A stretch of 64,000 nt of DNA from Rubrivivax sp. (GCA_004210455.1 SEFA01000022.1:1-64000), one strand, 5' to 3'; positions 42,384-52,925 are shown, counted from the first letter of the stretch. Made by a program: numbers and translations. The notes: generated by a model not told the origin, from the sequence alone.

Positions 42384-45080
42384 TTGAAAAAACATGCGAG
42401 CGCATATGCGCGATTTGCGCTGAGCCAGGTGGCCGCGGTCACCGTGTTGGGACTCGCGGCGGGTTCCGCCTACGGTCTCGGGCTTGGAAAACTGACGGTG
42501 CAATCCGCGCTCGGCGAAACGCTGCGCGCGGAAATCGACGTCAGCAGCCTCAGCCCGGAGGAAGCCAGCTCGCTCAAGCTGCGCGTCGCGCCGCCTGAGT
42601 CCTACCGGGCTTCCGGTCTGGACTACAACGCGGTGCTGGCCAGCACGCAGGTGCAACTGGCCCGTCGCGCCGACGGCCGGCCGTATCTGCGCCTGACAAG
42701 CGACCGCTCGGTCCAGGAACCCTTCGTCGATGTCATCCTCGAGGTGAACTGGTCGAGCGGCCGCCTGACCCGCGAGTTCACGCTGCTGTTCGATCCTCCG
42801 AGCAATACCGGCGTCGCCCGTTCGAGCGAGCCGACCACCTCGCCGGTGATCTCGGCGCCCGCGTCGACGCCGTCCGTGGTCGCGCCGCCGCCGGTGGCCC
42901 GCACGCAGACCCCGTCGTCCGCCCCCGCCGCCCCGGTGAGCCAGCCGCCCGCGCCGGCCACGGCCCGCGCGCCGCGTCCCGCGCCGTCCGCCGCTCCGGC
43001 GGCACCGGCCACGCCCGGCTCGGAATACACCGTCCAGCCCGGGGACACGCTGTCCCGCATCGCGAATCGCACCCAGCCGACCGGCGTGTCGCTGGACCAG
43101 ATGCTGGTCGGCCTGTACCGCAGCAATCCGGACGCGTTCATCAACCAGAACATGAACCGGTTGAAGTCGGGCGCCGTCCTGTCGGTGCCGGGCAGCGAGT
43201 CGGTCCAGTCGATCACGCCGCAGGAAGCGCGCCGCGTCATCCAGGCGCAGAGCAGCGATTTCGGCAGCTACCGCCAGCGCCTGGCCGAGGGCGCCCCGAC
43301 CCTGAAGGCCGACGAGAACAGCCGCCAGGCCAAGGGCTCCGTGCAGGCGGCCGTCGAGGACCGCAAGCCTGCGGTCTCGGCCGCGCCGGACAAGCTGACG
43401 CTGAGCAAGCCCAGCGGCATCGCCGGCGCCGAGTCCAAGGTGTCCAAGGACACCGAGAAGAAGGATTCGGCCGCCAGAGTCGCCGAGCTGACGCGCAACG
43501 TCGAAGAGCTGAAGAAGCTGTCGAGCGCCGCCTCGAAGCCCGCCGCGCCGACGACCGCCGCCGCACCGACGCCGGCACCCGCTCCGGCGCCGACACCTGC
43601 TCCCGCACCCGCACCCGCTCCGGCGGTCGTGCCGCCGGTGACCGTCGCCGCGAACGTGCCGTCGGCGTCTGAAGCGCCCGCCGCCTCCGAGCCGGCTTCG
43701 GCCGCCGTGGCCGACGTGCCGGCCTCGGCGCCGGTCGTCGCCTCGGCTCCCCGTGCCGTCCCGGCGCCGCAGCCCCAGCCCGAGGAACCCGGTTTCCTCG
43801 ACTCGCTGAGCGACTACCTGCCCGCGCTGGTCGCCGCCCTGGCGGTGATCGCCGGCGGCATCGGCTACAACCGCTGGCGCGCCCGCCGCGATGCGGCGTC
43901 GCGTTCCGAAACCGCCTTCGCGGAAAGCCGCCTGGCGCCGGACTCGTTCTTCGGTCACAGCGGCGGCCAGCGCGTCGACACGCGTGACGCGTCGACGACC
44001 GGCCAGTCGTCGATGAGCTACTCGCTGAGCCAGCTGGACGCGATCGGTGACGTGGATCCGGTCGCCGAAGCCGACGTCTACCTGGCCTACGGCCGCGACC
44101 TGCAGGCCGAGGAAATCCTGAAGGAAGCGCTGCGCGCCAATCCGGAGCGCCTGGCCATCCGCCTGAAGCTGCTCGAGGTCTACGGCAAGCGCCGCGACAT
44201 CAAGGGCTTCGAGCAACTGGCGGTGCAGCTGTACGCCGAGACCAAGGGTCAGGGCGAGGATTGGGCCAAGGTCCAGGAACTCGGCCGCCAGGCCGATCCG
44301 GAGAATCCGCTGTACCAGCCCGGCGGCGCGCCGACGATGTTCGAGAGCGACGATGAGCGTCCCGAGCCGATGAATGCGAGCACGCTGCCCGCCACCGGCC
44401 TGGCCCATCCGGGCAGCGGCGCGCTGGCCCGTGCCGCCGCGACGGCCGCGGCTGGCGCCGCTGTCGCCGCTTCGCCGCGCGACAGCGGTCCCTCCAGCCT
44501 GATGGACCTGGACCTCGATCTGGACCTGGACTCGACGCCGGCACCGGCGCCGGCGATGGCCGCCACACAGGCGCTGCCGTCGTCCGCCAGCCAGGCACCG
44601 ATGAACATGGACCTGGACCTCAGCGCGCCGACCGCCGCCAGCGCCCGTGAACTCGAGTTCGACCTCGGCGACCTGGACGACCTGGGCGGCAGCACGCCGG
44701 CCTCGGCGCCCGCGCAGGATTCTTCCTCGCTGGACTTCGACCTGTCGAGCATCGATCTGGACCTGCCCAGCGATGCGCCGGCCGGCCGCGGCGGCAAGGG
44801 GCATGACGACGTCACCTCGATCGACCTGCCGGATCTGGGCGCGCCTTCCGATGCCAAGCCGACGGCACGGGACACCATGAGCCTGGACGACCTCGGCGTC
44901 GACCTCGACAGCATCGACCCGAACGACGACGAGGCGCTGCAGCGTCAGCTGGAGCTGGCCGAGGAGTTCCGCCAGATCGGCGACACCGAAGGCGCGCGCG
45001 ACGTGCTGCAGGAGCTGGTCGGCAAGGCCGACGGCCCGATGCGCGCCCGCGCGCAGCAGATGCTGGATCAGCTTCGCTGA
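42384..45080 (+). CDS. fimV: FimV/HubP-family polar hub protein
   Basis: The 898-residue protein has a signal peptide (about 1-31), the FimV N-terminal domain beginning LGLGKLTVQSALGETLRAEI, a LysM peptidoglycan-binding domain (about 214-270, YTVQPGDTLSRIANRTQ) and a transmembrane helix near 481-497. Acidic low-complexity repeats (DLDLDLDLD) follow, then the conserved FimV C-terminal domain (about 845-898). It organises the cell pole for type IV pili and chemotaxis. The start is TTG 42384 because GGGGGA lies just upstream and MKKHASAYA makes a proper signal peptide; an earlier TTG at 42351 lacks both. Confidence 0.9.
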   Translation: MKKHASAYARFALSQVAAVTVLGLAAGSAYGLGLGKLTVQSALGETLRAEIDVSSLSPEEASSLKLRVAPPESYRASGLDYNAVLASTQVQLARRADGRPYLRLTSDRSVQEPFVDVILEVNWSSGRLTREFTLLFDPPSNTGVARSSEPTTSPVISAPASTPSVVAPPPVARTQTPSSAPAAPVSQPPAPATARAPRPAPSAAPAAPATPGSEYTVQPGDTLSRIANRTQPTGVSLDQMLVGLYRSNPDAFINQNMNRLKSGAVLSVPGSESVQSITPQEARRVIQAQSSDFGSYRQRLAEGAPTLKADENSRQAKGSVQAAVEDRKPAVSAAPDKLTLSKPSGIAGAESKVSKDTEKKDSAARVAELTRNVEELKKLSSAASKPAAPTTAAAPTPAPAPAPTPAPAPAPAPAVVPPVTVAANVPSASEAPAASEPASAAVADVPASAPVVASAPRAVPAPQPQPEEPGFLDSLSDYLPALVAALAVIAGGIGYNRWRARRDAASRSETAFAESRLAPDSFFGHSGGQRVDTRDASTTGQSSMSYSLSQLDAIGDVDPVAEADVYLAYGRDLQAEEILKEALRANPERLAIRLKLLEVYGKRRDIKGFEQLAVQLYAETKGQGEDWAKVQELGRQADPENPLYQPGGAPTMFESDDERPEPMNASTLPATGLAHPGSGALARAAATAAAGAAVAASPRDSGPSSLMDLDLDLDLDSTPAPAPAMAATQALPSSASQAPMNMDLDLSAPTAASARELEFDLGDLDDLGGSTPASAPAQDSSSLDFDLSSIDLDLPSDAPAGRGGKGHDDVTSIDLPDLGAPSDAKPTARDTMSLDDLGVDLDSIDPNDDEALQRQLELAEEFRQIGDTEGARDVLQELVGKADGPMRARAQQMLDQLR

Positions 45081-45125
45081 CCTGCAGCGTGGACCGGCTT
45101 CGTTAAACTGCGGGCCGTTCACGAC

Positions 45126-45160
45126 AAGGCGCTCGGCCTGGCCGGGCGCCTTTTCTTTTT
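45126..45160 (+). terminator. Intrinsic terminator after fimV
   Basis: AAGGCGC (45126-45132) pairs with GCGCCTT (45146-45152), with an inner CGGC/GCCG stem, followed by TTCTTTTT. Confidence 0.9.
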
Positions 45161-45208
45161 GGCCTCCACTTGTGGGCCTTCACTTTTCCCTGAGATCCGG
45201 AGATCCGC

Positions 45209-45991
45209 ATGCGCGTGGCGCTGGGCGTGAGTTATCGCGGCGAGGCCTACAAGGGCTGGCAGAGCCAGCCCGGCGGCGGCACCGTGCAGGACGCGCTGGA
45301 GGCGGCGCTCGCCCAGTTCATCGCTCAGCCGGTCCGCACGATCTGCGCGGGACGCACCGACACCGGTGTCCACGGCCTGAACCAGGTCGTCCACTTCGAT
45401 TCGCCGGTGACGCGCGAGGCGTTCTCCTGGGTCCGCGGCGTCAACCGCTACCTGCCCCGCGACATCGCGATCCAGTGGGCCGCCTTTCCCGGCGAGGACT
45501 TCCATGCGCGCAACCTGGCGCGTGGCCGGCGCTACTGGTACCTGCTGCTGGAGTCCGCCGTGCGACCCTCGATCCAGGCGGACGGCGTGGGCTGGACCTT
45601 CAAGCCGCTGGACGGCGACGCGATGCGCGACGCGGCCTCGCGGCTGGTCGGCGAGCACGACTTCAGCTCCTTCCGTTCCGCGGAGTGCCAGGCGGCATCG
45701 CCGGTGAAGATCCTGCGCGGCATCGAGATTCACAAGCGCGGCCCATACTGGCGCTTCGAGTTCGACGGCATCGCTTTCCTGCACCACATGATCCGCAACA
45801 TCATGGGCTGCCTGATCGCCGTGGGCGCCGGGCAGAAGCCGCCGTCCTGGATGGACGAGGTGCTGGCGGCGCGCTCCCGCGACGCGGCGGCGCCGACCTT
45901 CCCGCCGGACGGGCTGTACTTCGTCGGCCCGAGCTACGACGATCACCTCAACCTGCCGCGCCACACGGCGGCCATGGACTGGCTTCCTTGA
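45209..45991 (+). CDS. truA: tRNA pseudouridine(38-40) synthase
   Basis: The 260-residue enzyme makes pseudouridine at positions 38-40 of tRNA anticodon stems. Signatures are ALGVSYRGEAYKGWQSQP, the catalytic Asp in CAGRTDTGVHGLNQVVHF, and FLHHMIRNIMGCLIAVG. CCGGAG precedes ATG 45209. Upstream is the fimV terminator, downstream trpF after 22 bases, a conserved betaproteobacterial order; truA-trpF-trpB-trpA look cotranscribed. Confidence 0.95.
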   Translation: MRVALGVSYRGEAYKGWQSQPGGGTVQDALEAALAQFIAQPVRTICAGRTDTGVHGLNQVVHFDSPVTREAFSWVRGVNRYLPRDIAIQWAAFPGEDFHARNLARGRRYWYLLLESAVRPSIQADGVGWTFKPLDGDAMRDAASRLVGEHDFSSFRSAECQAASPVKILRGIEIHKRGPYWRFEFDGIAFLHHMIRNIMGCLIAVGAGQKPPSWMDEVLAARSRDAAAPTFPPDGLYFVGPSYDDHLNLPRHTAAMDWLP

Positions 45992-46013
45992 GGCGGCATC
46001 GACTGGATCCGAC

Positions 46014-46649
46014 ATGAGCCGAACCCGCATCAAGATCTGCGGCCTGACCCGCGAAGCCGACGTCGACGTCGCTGTCGAGGCCGGGGCCGACGCGATCGGC
46101 CTGGTGTTCTACGAGAAGAGCCCGCGCGCCGTGACCGTCGAACGCGCCGCGGATCTGGCGCGACGCCTGCCGCCGTTCGTGACGCCGGTGGGGCTGTTCG
46201 TCAATGCGTCGCCCGAGACGATCCAGGCCGCACTGGCCGCGATCCCGAACCTGACGCTGCAGTTCCACGGCGATGAGCCCCCCGAGGACTGTGATCGCTG
46301 GTCACGCCCCTATCTGCGCGCAGCGCGGATGGCGCCGGGCTTCGATTTGCTAGACTTCGCGTCTCGGTTCTCCCACGCCCAGGCCGTGCTGCTCGACGCG
46401 TTCGTCGACGGCTATGGTGGTGGCGGAAAGGTCTTCGATTGGTCACTGCTGCCTCCAAGCGTTCCCTCTCCGGTCGTTTTGTCTGGTGGGTTGAGTGCAG
46501 CCAACGTGATCGATGGCGTGCTGAAGGTGCGGCCCTGGGCCGTTGACGTCAGCTCCGGCGTGGAGGCCTCGAAGGGCCTCAAGGACGCCGGCAAGATCCG
46601 CCAGTTCTGCGATGCCGTGCGCGAGGCCGACCGCTTGAAGTCGGCTTGA
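46014..46649 (+). CDS. trpF: Phosphoribosylanthranilate isomerase
   Basis: The 211-residue TIM-barrel enzyme isomerises phosphoribosylanthranilate in tryptophan synthesis. Motifs are [25 protein letters not shown] with the general-base Cys, [21 protein letters not shown], and the phosphate-binding end [14 protein letters not shown] with [15 protein letters not shown]. Length is normal. It starts 22 bases after truA and is followed by trpB after 43 bases. Confidence 0.95.
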   Translation: MSRTRIKICGLTREADVDVAVEAGADAIGLVFYEKSPRAVTVERAADLARRLPPFVTPVGLFVNASPETIQAALAAIPNLTLQFHGDEPPEDCDRWSRPYLRAARMAPGFDLLDFASRFSHAQAVLLDAFVDGYGGGGKVFDWSLLPPSVPSPVVLSGGLSAANVIDGVLKVRPWAVDVSSGVEASKGLKDAGKIRQFCDAVREADRLKSA

Positions 46650-46692
46650 ACCCCAGCGGTTCACGCACGGGCATCCTCATCGAGGACCCCTC

Positions 46693-48015
46693 ATGTCCAA
46701 GACCCTGAATCCCTCCGCGACCCCGTTCGTGACCGGCCCGCTCGCGGGTTATGCGCAGCCCGATGCGCGAGGCCGCTTCGGCCCCGTCTCCACGGAGAAC
46801 GCCCACGGCTACTACGGCGGCCGCTTCGTCGCCGAGACGCTGATCCACGCGCTGGATGAGCTCGACGAGGCCTACGCCCGCTACAGCCAGGACCCGGAGT
46901 TCATCCGCGAGTTCCAGTACGAGCTGGCGCACTTCGTCGGCCGTCCCAGCCCGATCTATCACGCGAAAAGACTGAGCAGCGAGCTCGGCGGCGCGCAGAT
47001 CTTCCTCAAGCGCGAGGACCTGAACCACACCGGCGCGCACAAGGTGAACAACACCATCGGCCAGGCGCTGCTGGCCCGCCGCATGGGCAAGAAGCGCGTC
47101 ATCGCGGAGACCGGCGCCGGCCAGCACGGCGTCGCCACCGCGACGATCTGCGCCCGCTACGGCATGGAGTGCGTGGTGTACATGGGCTCCGAGGACGTGA
47201 AGCGCCAGTCGCCCAACGTCTACCGGATGAACCTGCTGGGCGCGCGCGTCGTGCCGGTGGAGTCCGGCTCGAAGACGTTGAAGGACGCGCTCAACGAAGC
47301 GATGCGCGACTGGGTCACCAACATCGAGTCGACCTTCTACATCATCGGCACCGTGGCCGGCCCGCACCCGTATCCGATGATGGTCCGCGACTTCCAGCGC
47401 GTCATCGGCGACGAGTGCCTCGTGCAGATGCCCGAGATGACCGGCAGACAGCCGGACGCCGTCATCGCCTGCGTGGGCGGCGGCAGCAATGCGATCGGGA
47501 TCTTCTATCCGTACATTCCGCACGCCGATGTGCGCTTGATCGGCGTCGAGGCCGCAGGGCAGGGCGTCGACACACCCAAGCATGCGGCCACGCTGACCGC
47601 GGGTTCCCCCGGGGTGCTGCACGGCAACCGCACCTACCTGCTGCAGGACGACGGAGGTCAGATCATCGAGACGCATTCGATCTCAGCCGGCCTGGACTAC
47701 CCCGGCGTCGGCCCGGAGCACGCCTACCTGAAGGACATCGGCCGCGCCGAATACGTGGGCGCCACCGACGCGGAGGCGCTTGCCGCCTTCCATCGCCTGT
47801 GCCGCACCGAGGGCATCATCCCCGCGCTTGAATCGAGCCACGCGCTGGCGCATGCGCTCAAGCTCGCGCCGACGATGCGTCCCGACCAGCATCTGCTGGT
47901 CAACCTGTCCGGCCGCGGCGACAAGGACATCGGCACCGTCGCCGACCTCTCGGGCGCCGCGTACTTCGACCGGCCCTCGATGGCCGGCCACGCCGTGAAG
48001 GGAGGTGCGCAATGA
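46693..48015 (+). CDS. trpB: Tryptophan synthase beta subunit
   Basis: The 440-residue PLP enzyme joins indole and serine to tryptophan. The PLP lysine is in [20 protein letters not shown], the glycine loop in [12 protein letters not shown], and the C-terminal SGRGDKD is typical. An N-terminal extension of about 30 residues precedes the [22 protein letters not shown] region. GAGGACCCCTC holds the binding site. The stop overlaps the trpA start (ATGA at 48012-48015), so translation is coupled. Confidence 0.96.
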   Translation: MSKTLNPSATPFVTGPLAGYAQPDARGRFGPVSTENAHGYYGGRFVAETLIHALDELDEAYARYSQDPEFIREFQYELAHFVGRPSPIYHAKRLSSELGGAQIFLKREDLNHTGAHKVNNTIGQALLARRMGKKRVIAETGAGQHGVATATICARYGMECVVYMGSEDVKRQSPNVYRMNLLGARVVPVESGSKTLKDALNEAMRDWVTNIESTFYIIGTVAGPHPYPMMVRDFQRVIGDECLVQMPEMTGRQPDAVIACVGGGSNAIGIFYPYIPHADVRLIGVEAAGQGVDTPKHAATLTAGSPGVLHGNRTYLLQDDGGQIIETHSISAGLDYPGVGPEHAYLKDIGRAEYVGATDAEALAAFHRLCRTEGIIPALESSHALAHALKLAPTMRPDQHLLVNLSGRGDKDIGTVADLSGAAYFDRPSMAGHAVKGGAQ

Positions 48016-48809
48016 CCCGCATCCAGGCCACCTTCGCCCGCCTGGGCGCCGACGGCCGCAAGGCGCTGATCCCTTACGTCACCGCCGGCGATCCGTACGC
48101 GGACGTGACCGTCGAGCTGATGCTGGCGATGGCCAAGGCCGGCGCCGACGTGATCGAACTCGGCGTGCCGTTTTCCGATCCGATGGCCGACGGCCCGGTC
48201 ATCCAGAAGGCCAGCGAACGCGCCTTGGCCAAGGGCATCACGCTGACGCACGTGCTGGCGATCGTCCGCGAGTTCCGCCGCCAGGACGACGCGACGCCGG
48301 TCGTGCTGATGGGCTACGCGAACCCGGTCGAGCGTTTCGGCCTGGAGCGCTTCGTCACCGAGGCCAAGGCCGCGGGCGTCGATGGCGTGCTGATCGTCGA
48401 CTACCCGCCGGAAGAATCCGAGGCCTTCGCCGCCGCGCTGAAGGCGCAGGGGCTGGATCCGATCTTCCTGCTCGCGCCGACCTCGACCGACGAGCGGGTC
48501 GCCCGCATCGGGCAGCTCGCCAGCGGTTACGTCTACTATGTTTCCCTCAAGGGCGTGACCGGCGCCGGTCACCTGGATACCGGCGCCGTCGCCGACGCGA
48601 TGCCCCGGCTGCGCCGGCATGTGAACATCCCGCTGGGGGTGGGTTTCGGCATCCGCGACGGCGCGACCGCCGCCGCCGTGGCGCGCCATGCGGACGCGGT
48701 GGTGATCGGTTCGGCCCTCGTCCAGCTGATGGAGTCCCAGACAAGGGATAATGTCGCGATCCAGGCGGCGGCCTTCATCCGAGACATCCGCGCCGCGTTG
48801 GACGCCTGA
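48012..48809 (+). CDS. trpA: Tryptophan synthase alpha subunit
   Basis: The 265-residue TIM-barrel subunit cleaves indole-glycerol phosphate and channels indole to TrpB. Catalytic Glu and Asp lie in [19 protein letters not shown]; phosphate-binding [16 protein letters not shown] is near the C-terminus, with SLKGVTGAG between them. It overlaps trpB by four bases. The accD gene follows after 60 bases, probably in the same message. Confidence 0.96.
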   Translation: MTRIQATFARLGADGRKALIPYVTAGDPYADVTVELMLAMAKAGADVIELGVPFSDPMADGPVIQKASERALAKGITLTHVLAIVREFRRQDDATPVVLMGYANPVERFGLERFVTEAKAAGVDGVLIVDYPPEESEAFAAALKAQGLDPIFLLAPTSTDERVARIGQLASGYVYYVSLKGVTGAGHLDTGAVADAMPRLRRHVNIPLGVGFGIRDGATAAAVARHADAVVIGSALVQLMESQTRDNVAIQAAAFIRDIRAALDA

Positions 48810-48869
48810 ACGGGGCCGCCTGCGGCGACTTTCCGTTCGATCGTCCGGCCTTAGCTATAGGAGCCCGCC

Positions 48870-49742
48870 ATGAGTTGGCTTGAGAAACTGCTTCCCCCGA
48901 AGATCCAGCAGACCGACCCCGACCAGCGCCGCACGGTGCCGGAAGGCCTGTGGATCAAGTGCCCGTCCTGCGAAACGGTGCTGTACAAGACCGACCTCGA
49001 GCAGAACGTCAACGTCTGCCCGAAGTGCGGTCACCATCACCGCATCGGGGCCCGCGCCCGCCTGGACGCCTTCCTGGACGGCGAAGGCCGTTATGAGGTC
49101 GGCCAGGAAGTGCTGCCCGTGGACGCGCTGAAGTTCAAGGACAGCAAGAAGTATCCGGACCGGCTCAAGGAAGCGCTGGAATCGACCGGCGAGACCGATG
49201 CGCTGGTCGTCATGGGCGGCGCGGTGATGAGCATCCCGGTGGTGGCGGCCTGCTTCGAGTTCGACTTCATGGGCGGTTCGATGGGCTCCGTGGTCGGCGA
49301 GCGCTTCGCGCGCGGCGTCGAGACCGCGCTGGAGCAGAAGACCCCCTTCATCTGCTTCACCGCCACCGGCGGCGCGCGGATGCAGGAAGGCCTGCTCTCG
49401 CTGATGCAGATGGCCAAGTCCAACGCCGCGCTCACGCGCCTGGCCAAGGCGAAGCTGCCCTACATCAGCGTGCTGACCGACCCGACCATGGGCGGCGTCT
49501 CGGCGAGTTTCGCGTTCGTGGGTGACATCGTCATCGCCGAACCGAAGGCGCTGATCGGCTTCGCCGGACCGCGTGTGATCGAGAACACCGTGCGCGAGAA
49601 GCTGCCCCCCGGCTTCCAGCGCGCCGAGTTCCTGATGGAGAAGGGCGCGATCGACATGATCGTCGACCGCCGCAAGCTGCGCGAGGTCATCGCCCGCAAC
49701 CTGGCCATCCTGCAGCGGCAGAGTTCCGACGCGGTCGCCTGA
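48870..49742 (+). CDS. accD: Acetyl-CoA carboxylase carboxyltransferase beta subunit
   Basis: The 290-residue subunit, with AccA, transfers carboxyl from biotin to acetyl-CoA in the first step of fatty acid synthesis. A zinc ribbon has Cys31, Cys34, Cys50 and Cys53 (CPSC, CPKC). The carboxyltransferase core shows [19 protein letters not shown] and [22 protein letters not shown] precedes ATG 48870. A strong terminator follows, closing the truA-trp-accD unit. Confidence 0.96.
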   Translation: MSWLEKLLPPKIQQTDPDQRRTVPEGLWIKCPSCETVLYKTDLEQNVNVCPKCGHHHRIGARARLDAFLDGEGRYEVGQEVLPVDALKFKDSKKYPDRLKEALESTGETDALVVMGGAVMSIPVVAACFEFDFMGGSMGSVVGERFARGVETALEQKTPFICFTATGGARMQEGLLSLMQMAKSNAALTRLAKAKLPYISVLTDPTMGGVSASFAFVGDIVIAEPKALIGFAGPRVIENTVREKLPPGFQRAEFLMEKGAIDMIVDRRKLREVIARNLAILQRQSSDAVA

Positions 49743-49786
49743 CCCCGCGACAGCGAACCGTCCCCAGGGCGGTGACGGTACTCAGC

Positions 49787-49822
49787 ACGGCCAGACCACG
49801 CCCGGTCTGGCCGTCTTCTTTT
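49787..49822 (+). terminator. Intrinsic terminator after accD
   Basis: ACGGCCAGACC (49787-49797) pairs perfectly (11 bp) with GGTCTGGCCGT (49804-49814) over a six-base loop, followed by CTTCTTTT. Confidence 0.9.
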
Positions 49823-49839
49823 GAGCCTTGGAATCCTCG

Positions 49840-51219
49840 ATGTCTGCCACTCCGAACGATCTGTCCATTCCCGTGCTGACCCCCGGCGGCGACGCGCAGC
49901 AGGTGCTCGACGCCTGGCTGGCGCGCTGCGAGCGGCTGCATCCGAAGGAGATCGACATGACGCTGGCGCGCGTCGCCGAGATGCGCCAGCGCCTGAAGCT
50001 CGACTTCGGTCCGGACACGCCGGTCGTGATGGTCGCCGGCACGAACGGCAAGGGCTCGACCTGCGCCATGCTGGAAAGCGTCGCGCTGCAGGCGGGCTAC
50101 CGCGTCGGCCTCTACATCAAGCCGCATCTGGTGCACTTCCAGGAGCGCTGCCGCGTCGGTGGCCGCCCGGTCGACGCCGCGGCGCTGCTGCCGCACTTCG
50201 AGGCGGTCGAGCAGGCCCGCGGCGACCTGGCGCTGACCTATTTCGAGTTCACGACGCTCGCGATCCTGCACAGGCTGGCCTCGGAGCCACTCGACCTGGT
50301 GATCCTGGAAGTCGGCCTCGGCGGCCGCCTGGACGCGGTGAACGTCATCGACGCCGATTGCAGCGTCATCACCAGCATCGACCTCGATCACACCGAGTAC
50401 CTCGGCCCGGACCGCGAGTCCGTGGGCCGGGAAAAGGCGCACATCATGCGGCCGGGCAAGCCGGCGATCGTGTCCGATCCGATGCCGCCGGCCTCGATCG
50501 CGGCGTATGCCGCGTCCATCGGCGCCGACCTGCGCCAGCTCGGGCGCGATTTCAGCTACTCGGGCGACCGCCAGCAGTGGCAGTGGGTCGGGCGTGCCAA
50601 GCGCTACAGCGGCATGTCCTACCCCGCGCTGCGCGGCGTCAACCAGCTGCTGAACGCGTCCGGCGTGCTGGCGGTGTTCGAGGCGCTCTACGAGCGGCTC
50701 CCGATCTCCGCGCAGGCGGTGCGCGCGGGGCTGGCGCTGGTTGAACTGCCGGGGCGCTTCCAGGTGATCCCGGGTTCGCCGATGCTGGTGATGGACGTCG
50801 CGCACAACCCGCACGCGGTGGCCGCGCTGGCGCAGAACCTCGACCAGATGGGCTTCTACCCGCGCACGCGCGCCGTCTTCGGCGCAATGGCGGACAAGGA
50901 CCTCGCCAACATCCTCGCGCGCATCTCGCCGCTGATCGACCACTGGCATTTCTGCGACCTGCCGATCGCGCGTGCGGCGACCGCCCAGGCGCTGCAGGCG
51001 CGTTTCGACGAGGCGAGGGCGGCCGGCACGCTGCAGACGCCGAAGGAGGTGGGCTCCTCCCTGCATCCGGACCCTGCGGCGGCCCTGGCCGCGGCGGCGG
51101 CCGGGGCGGACCCCGCTGATAGAATTTTGGTCTTCGGTTCGTTCTTCACCGTGGGCGGCGTGCTCAAGAACGGCATCCCGAGACTGGGCGGCGGCGTCCA
51201 GCCGGAAGCCACGTCTTGA
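49840..51219 (+). CDS. folC: Bifunctional folylpolyglutamate synthase/dihydrofolate synthase
   Basis: The 459-residue ATP-dependent ligase adds glutamate to dihydropteroate and folates. P-loop VAGTNGKGST, the Mg-binding VILEVGLGGRLDAVNVID, and DLDHTEYLG are visible, and the C-terminal Mur-ligase domain shows VMDVAHNPHAVAALAQNL. ATG 49840 is used; GGAA lies eight bases upstream and TTG 49828 is a weaker choice. A loop near the C-terminus (about residues 400-427) is Ala/Gly-rich. It precedes the SPOR protein gene, a conserved order. Confidence 0.94.
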   Translation: MSATPNDLSIPVLTPGGDAQQVLDAWLARCERLHPKEIDMTLARVAEMRQRLKLDFGPDTPVVMVAGTNGKGSTCAMLESVALQAGYRVGLYIKPHLVHFQERCRVGGRPVDAAALLPHFEAVEQARGDLALTYFEFTTLAILHRLASEPLDLVILEVGLGGRLDAVNVIDADCSVITSIDLDHTEYLGPDRESVGREKAHIMRPGKPAIVSDPMPPASIAAYAASIGADLRQLGRDFSYSGDRQQWQWVGRAKRYSGMSYPALRGVNQLLNASGVLAVFEALYERLPISAQAVRAGLALVELPGRFQVIPGSPMLVMDVAHNPHAVAALAQNLDQMGFYPRTRAVFGAMADKDLANILARISPLIDHWHFCDLPIARAATAQALQARFDEARAAGTLQTPKEVGSSLHPDPAAALAAAAAGADPADRILVFGSFFTVGGVLKNGIPRLGGGVQPEATS

Positions 51220-51384
51220 AGCGGGCGGCATTGAGCGCTTCGCAACGCTGCATTCGAATCGCTCGCAGTTGAAAGTCGGCGGCCTCGTCCGTATCTGCGG
51301 AGGGGCCGCTTTCCGCTCCGGGGCCCTGGGTCCCGAGGGCACTCCCGCGGCGACGGCGCGGCATCAACCAGGTTCTCCGAGTAC

Positions 51385-52368
51385 ATGGGTTTTCTGTCCT
51401 TCCTGAAGCGCGGCGAAGCGAAAGACTCCGGCGACCGGAGCGGTGATCGCGGCGATCGCAGTGAGCGGGGCCGTTCCGGCGGCGACGCCGGGCGAGGGCG
51501 TTCCCGCGGCGGCGCCGAGACGGTCGACGACGTGCAGCAACTGCGCCTGCGCGCGCGCCGGCGCCTGGTCGGCGCGGCGGTGCTGGTGGGGATCGCGGTG
51601 ATCGTGTTCCCGCTGCTGTTCGAGACCCAGCCCCGACCGATCGCGGTCGACCTGCCGATCGACATCCCGCGCAAGGACGGCGCGACGCCGCTGACCATCC
51701 CCGCGCCGACCGCTCAGACCTCGCGCGGCCAGGCCACCGGCAGCGATGCAGGGCGCGGCATCATCACCGAGTCCGCCGAGCAGGCCGCGGCCGACCGCGC
51801 GGTTCCGCCTCCGGACGTGCCACGTGAGGTGCCACGTGATCCGGTCGCCGACCAGGTGGCCCAGGCCATGCCGCCGACTCGCATGGATACCAGGCCCGAC
51901 GAGCGTGCGACGATCGCAGAACCGGCCCGTCCGGCCCGTGTCGAGCCCAAGCCCGAACACAAGCCCGAGACCAGAGCCGAGGCCAAGCCGGAGCGCAAGC
52001 CCGAGCCCAAGGTCGAGACAAGACCGGAGCGCAAGCCCGATCCGAAGCCGGACACCCGCACGGCCGATGCTGCTCGCGCGCAGGCGCTGCTGGAGGGGCG
52101 TTCATCGTCCGAGAAGAAGGCCGACGCGGCCGCTTCCGGCACGCGGTTCATCGTGCAGGTCGGCGCCTACGCCGACGGCAAGGCCGCGCAGGATGTGCGC
52201 GCGAAGGTCGAGCGCATGGGCCTCAAGACCTACACGCAGGCGGTCGACACCGCGGACGGCAAGCGCATCCGCGTCCGGGTCGGTCCTTTCAACTCGCGGG
52301 ACGAGGCGGACAAGGTCGCGGCCAAGGTCCGCGGCGGCGGCCTCTCGTCGGCCGTGCTGACGCTCTGA
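51385..52368 (+). CDS. SPOR-domain membrane protein (DedD-like)
   Basis: The 327-residue protein has a basic, Gly/Arg-rich cytoplasmic N-terminus (about 1-55), one membrane helix (about 60-79, LVGAAVLVGIAVIVFPLLF) and a long Pro/Lys/Glu-rich periplasmic linker (KPERKPEPKVETRPERKP). A C-terminal SPOR domain (about 253-327, FIVQVGAYADGKAAQDVRAK) binds septal peptidoglycan. The layout equals DedD, a cell-division accessory protein, and the folC-dedD-cvpA-purF order agrees. I leave the symbol blank as it is inferred from context. Confidence 0.88.
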   Translation: MGFLSFLKRGEAKDSGDRSGDRGDRSERGRSGGDAGRGRSRGGAETVDDVQQLRLRARRRLVGAAVLVGIAVIVFPLLFETQPRPIAVDLPIDIPRKDGATPLTIPAPTAQTSRGQATGSDAGRGIITESAEQAAADRAVPPPDVPREVPRDPVADQVAQAMPPTRMDTRPDERATIAEPARPARVEPKPEHKPETRAEAKPERKPEPKVETRPERKPDPKPDTRTADAARAQALLEGRSSSEKKADAAASGTRFIVQVGAYADGKAAQDVRAKVERMGLKTYTQAVDTADGKRIRVRVGPFNSRDEADKVAAKVRGGGLSSAVLTL

Positions 52369-52436
52369 CGGGTCGGCACGGAGCTCGCCACGATGCACGA
52401 CCATGACCGTCTCCCCGCGCACGCACGATCGCCGCG

Positions 52437-52925
52437 ATGAACTGGGTCGACCTCGCGCTGCTGGGCCTGCTGGTCGTCTCGGTGCTGCTGGGGGCCTGGC
52501 GCGGCCTGGTCTTCGAGCTGATGACCATCGCCGGCTGGCTGGTCGCGTACGCGGCTGCGCCCTTCGTGGCGCCGTTCATCGAGGGCCTACTGCCGGCGGA
52601 GAAGATCGGCCCGTCGCTGATCCATGCCGTCGGGCTGGTGCTGGCCTTCGTCGTGGTGCTGCTCATCTGGGGCCTGGGCGCCAAGCTGATCCGGGCGCTG
52701 ATCCACGCGACGCCGCTGGGCGTGCTGGACCGGCTCGGCGGCGCGGCCTTCGGCGTGCTGCGCGCGGTGCTGCTGGCGCTGCTGGCTACCGTCATCGTCG
52801 ACATGACGCCGGCCGTCCGGTCGCGGCCGTGGATCGAATCGCAGCTCGCGCCCTGGCTGCAGGCGACCCTCACGCAGGTGAAGCCGCTGTTGCCCGCGGC
52901 CCTGCAGGACTACATTCCGGCCTGA
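52437..52925 (+). CDS. cvpA: CvpA family inner-membrane protein
   Basis: The 162-residue protein has four membrane helices and begins NWVDLALLGLLVVSVLLGAWRGLVFE, the CvpA signature. In enterobacteria it is linked to colicin V export and bile or envelope tolerance, and it almost always lies before purF. It starts 68 bases after the SPOR gene stop and 60 bases before purF. Its function in betaproteobacteria is not settled. Confidence 0.93.
   Translation: MNWVDLALLGLLVVSVLLGAWRGLVFELMTIAGWLVAYAAAPFVAPFIEGLLPAEKIGPSLIHAVGLVLAFVVVLLIWGLGAKLIRALIHATPLGVLDRLGGAAFGVLRAVLLALLATVIVDMTPAVRSRPWIESQLAPWLQATLTQVKPLLPAALQDYIPA

Noticed and set aside
42333-45122. A 929-codon open frame opposite fimV
   Set aside because: Arg/Gly-rich antisense shadow with no motifs; FimV on the plus strand has clear domains.
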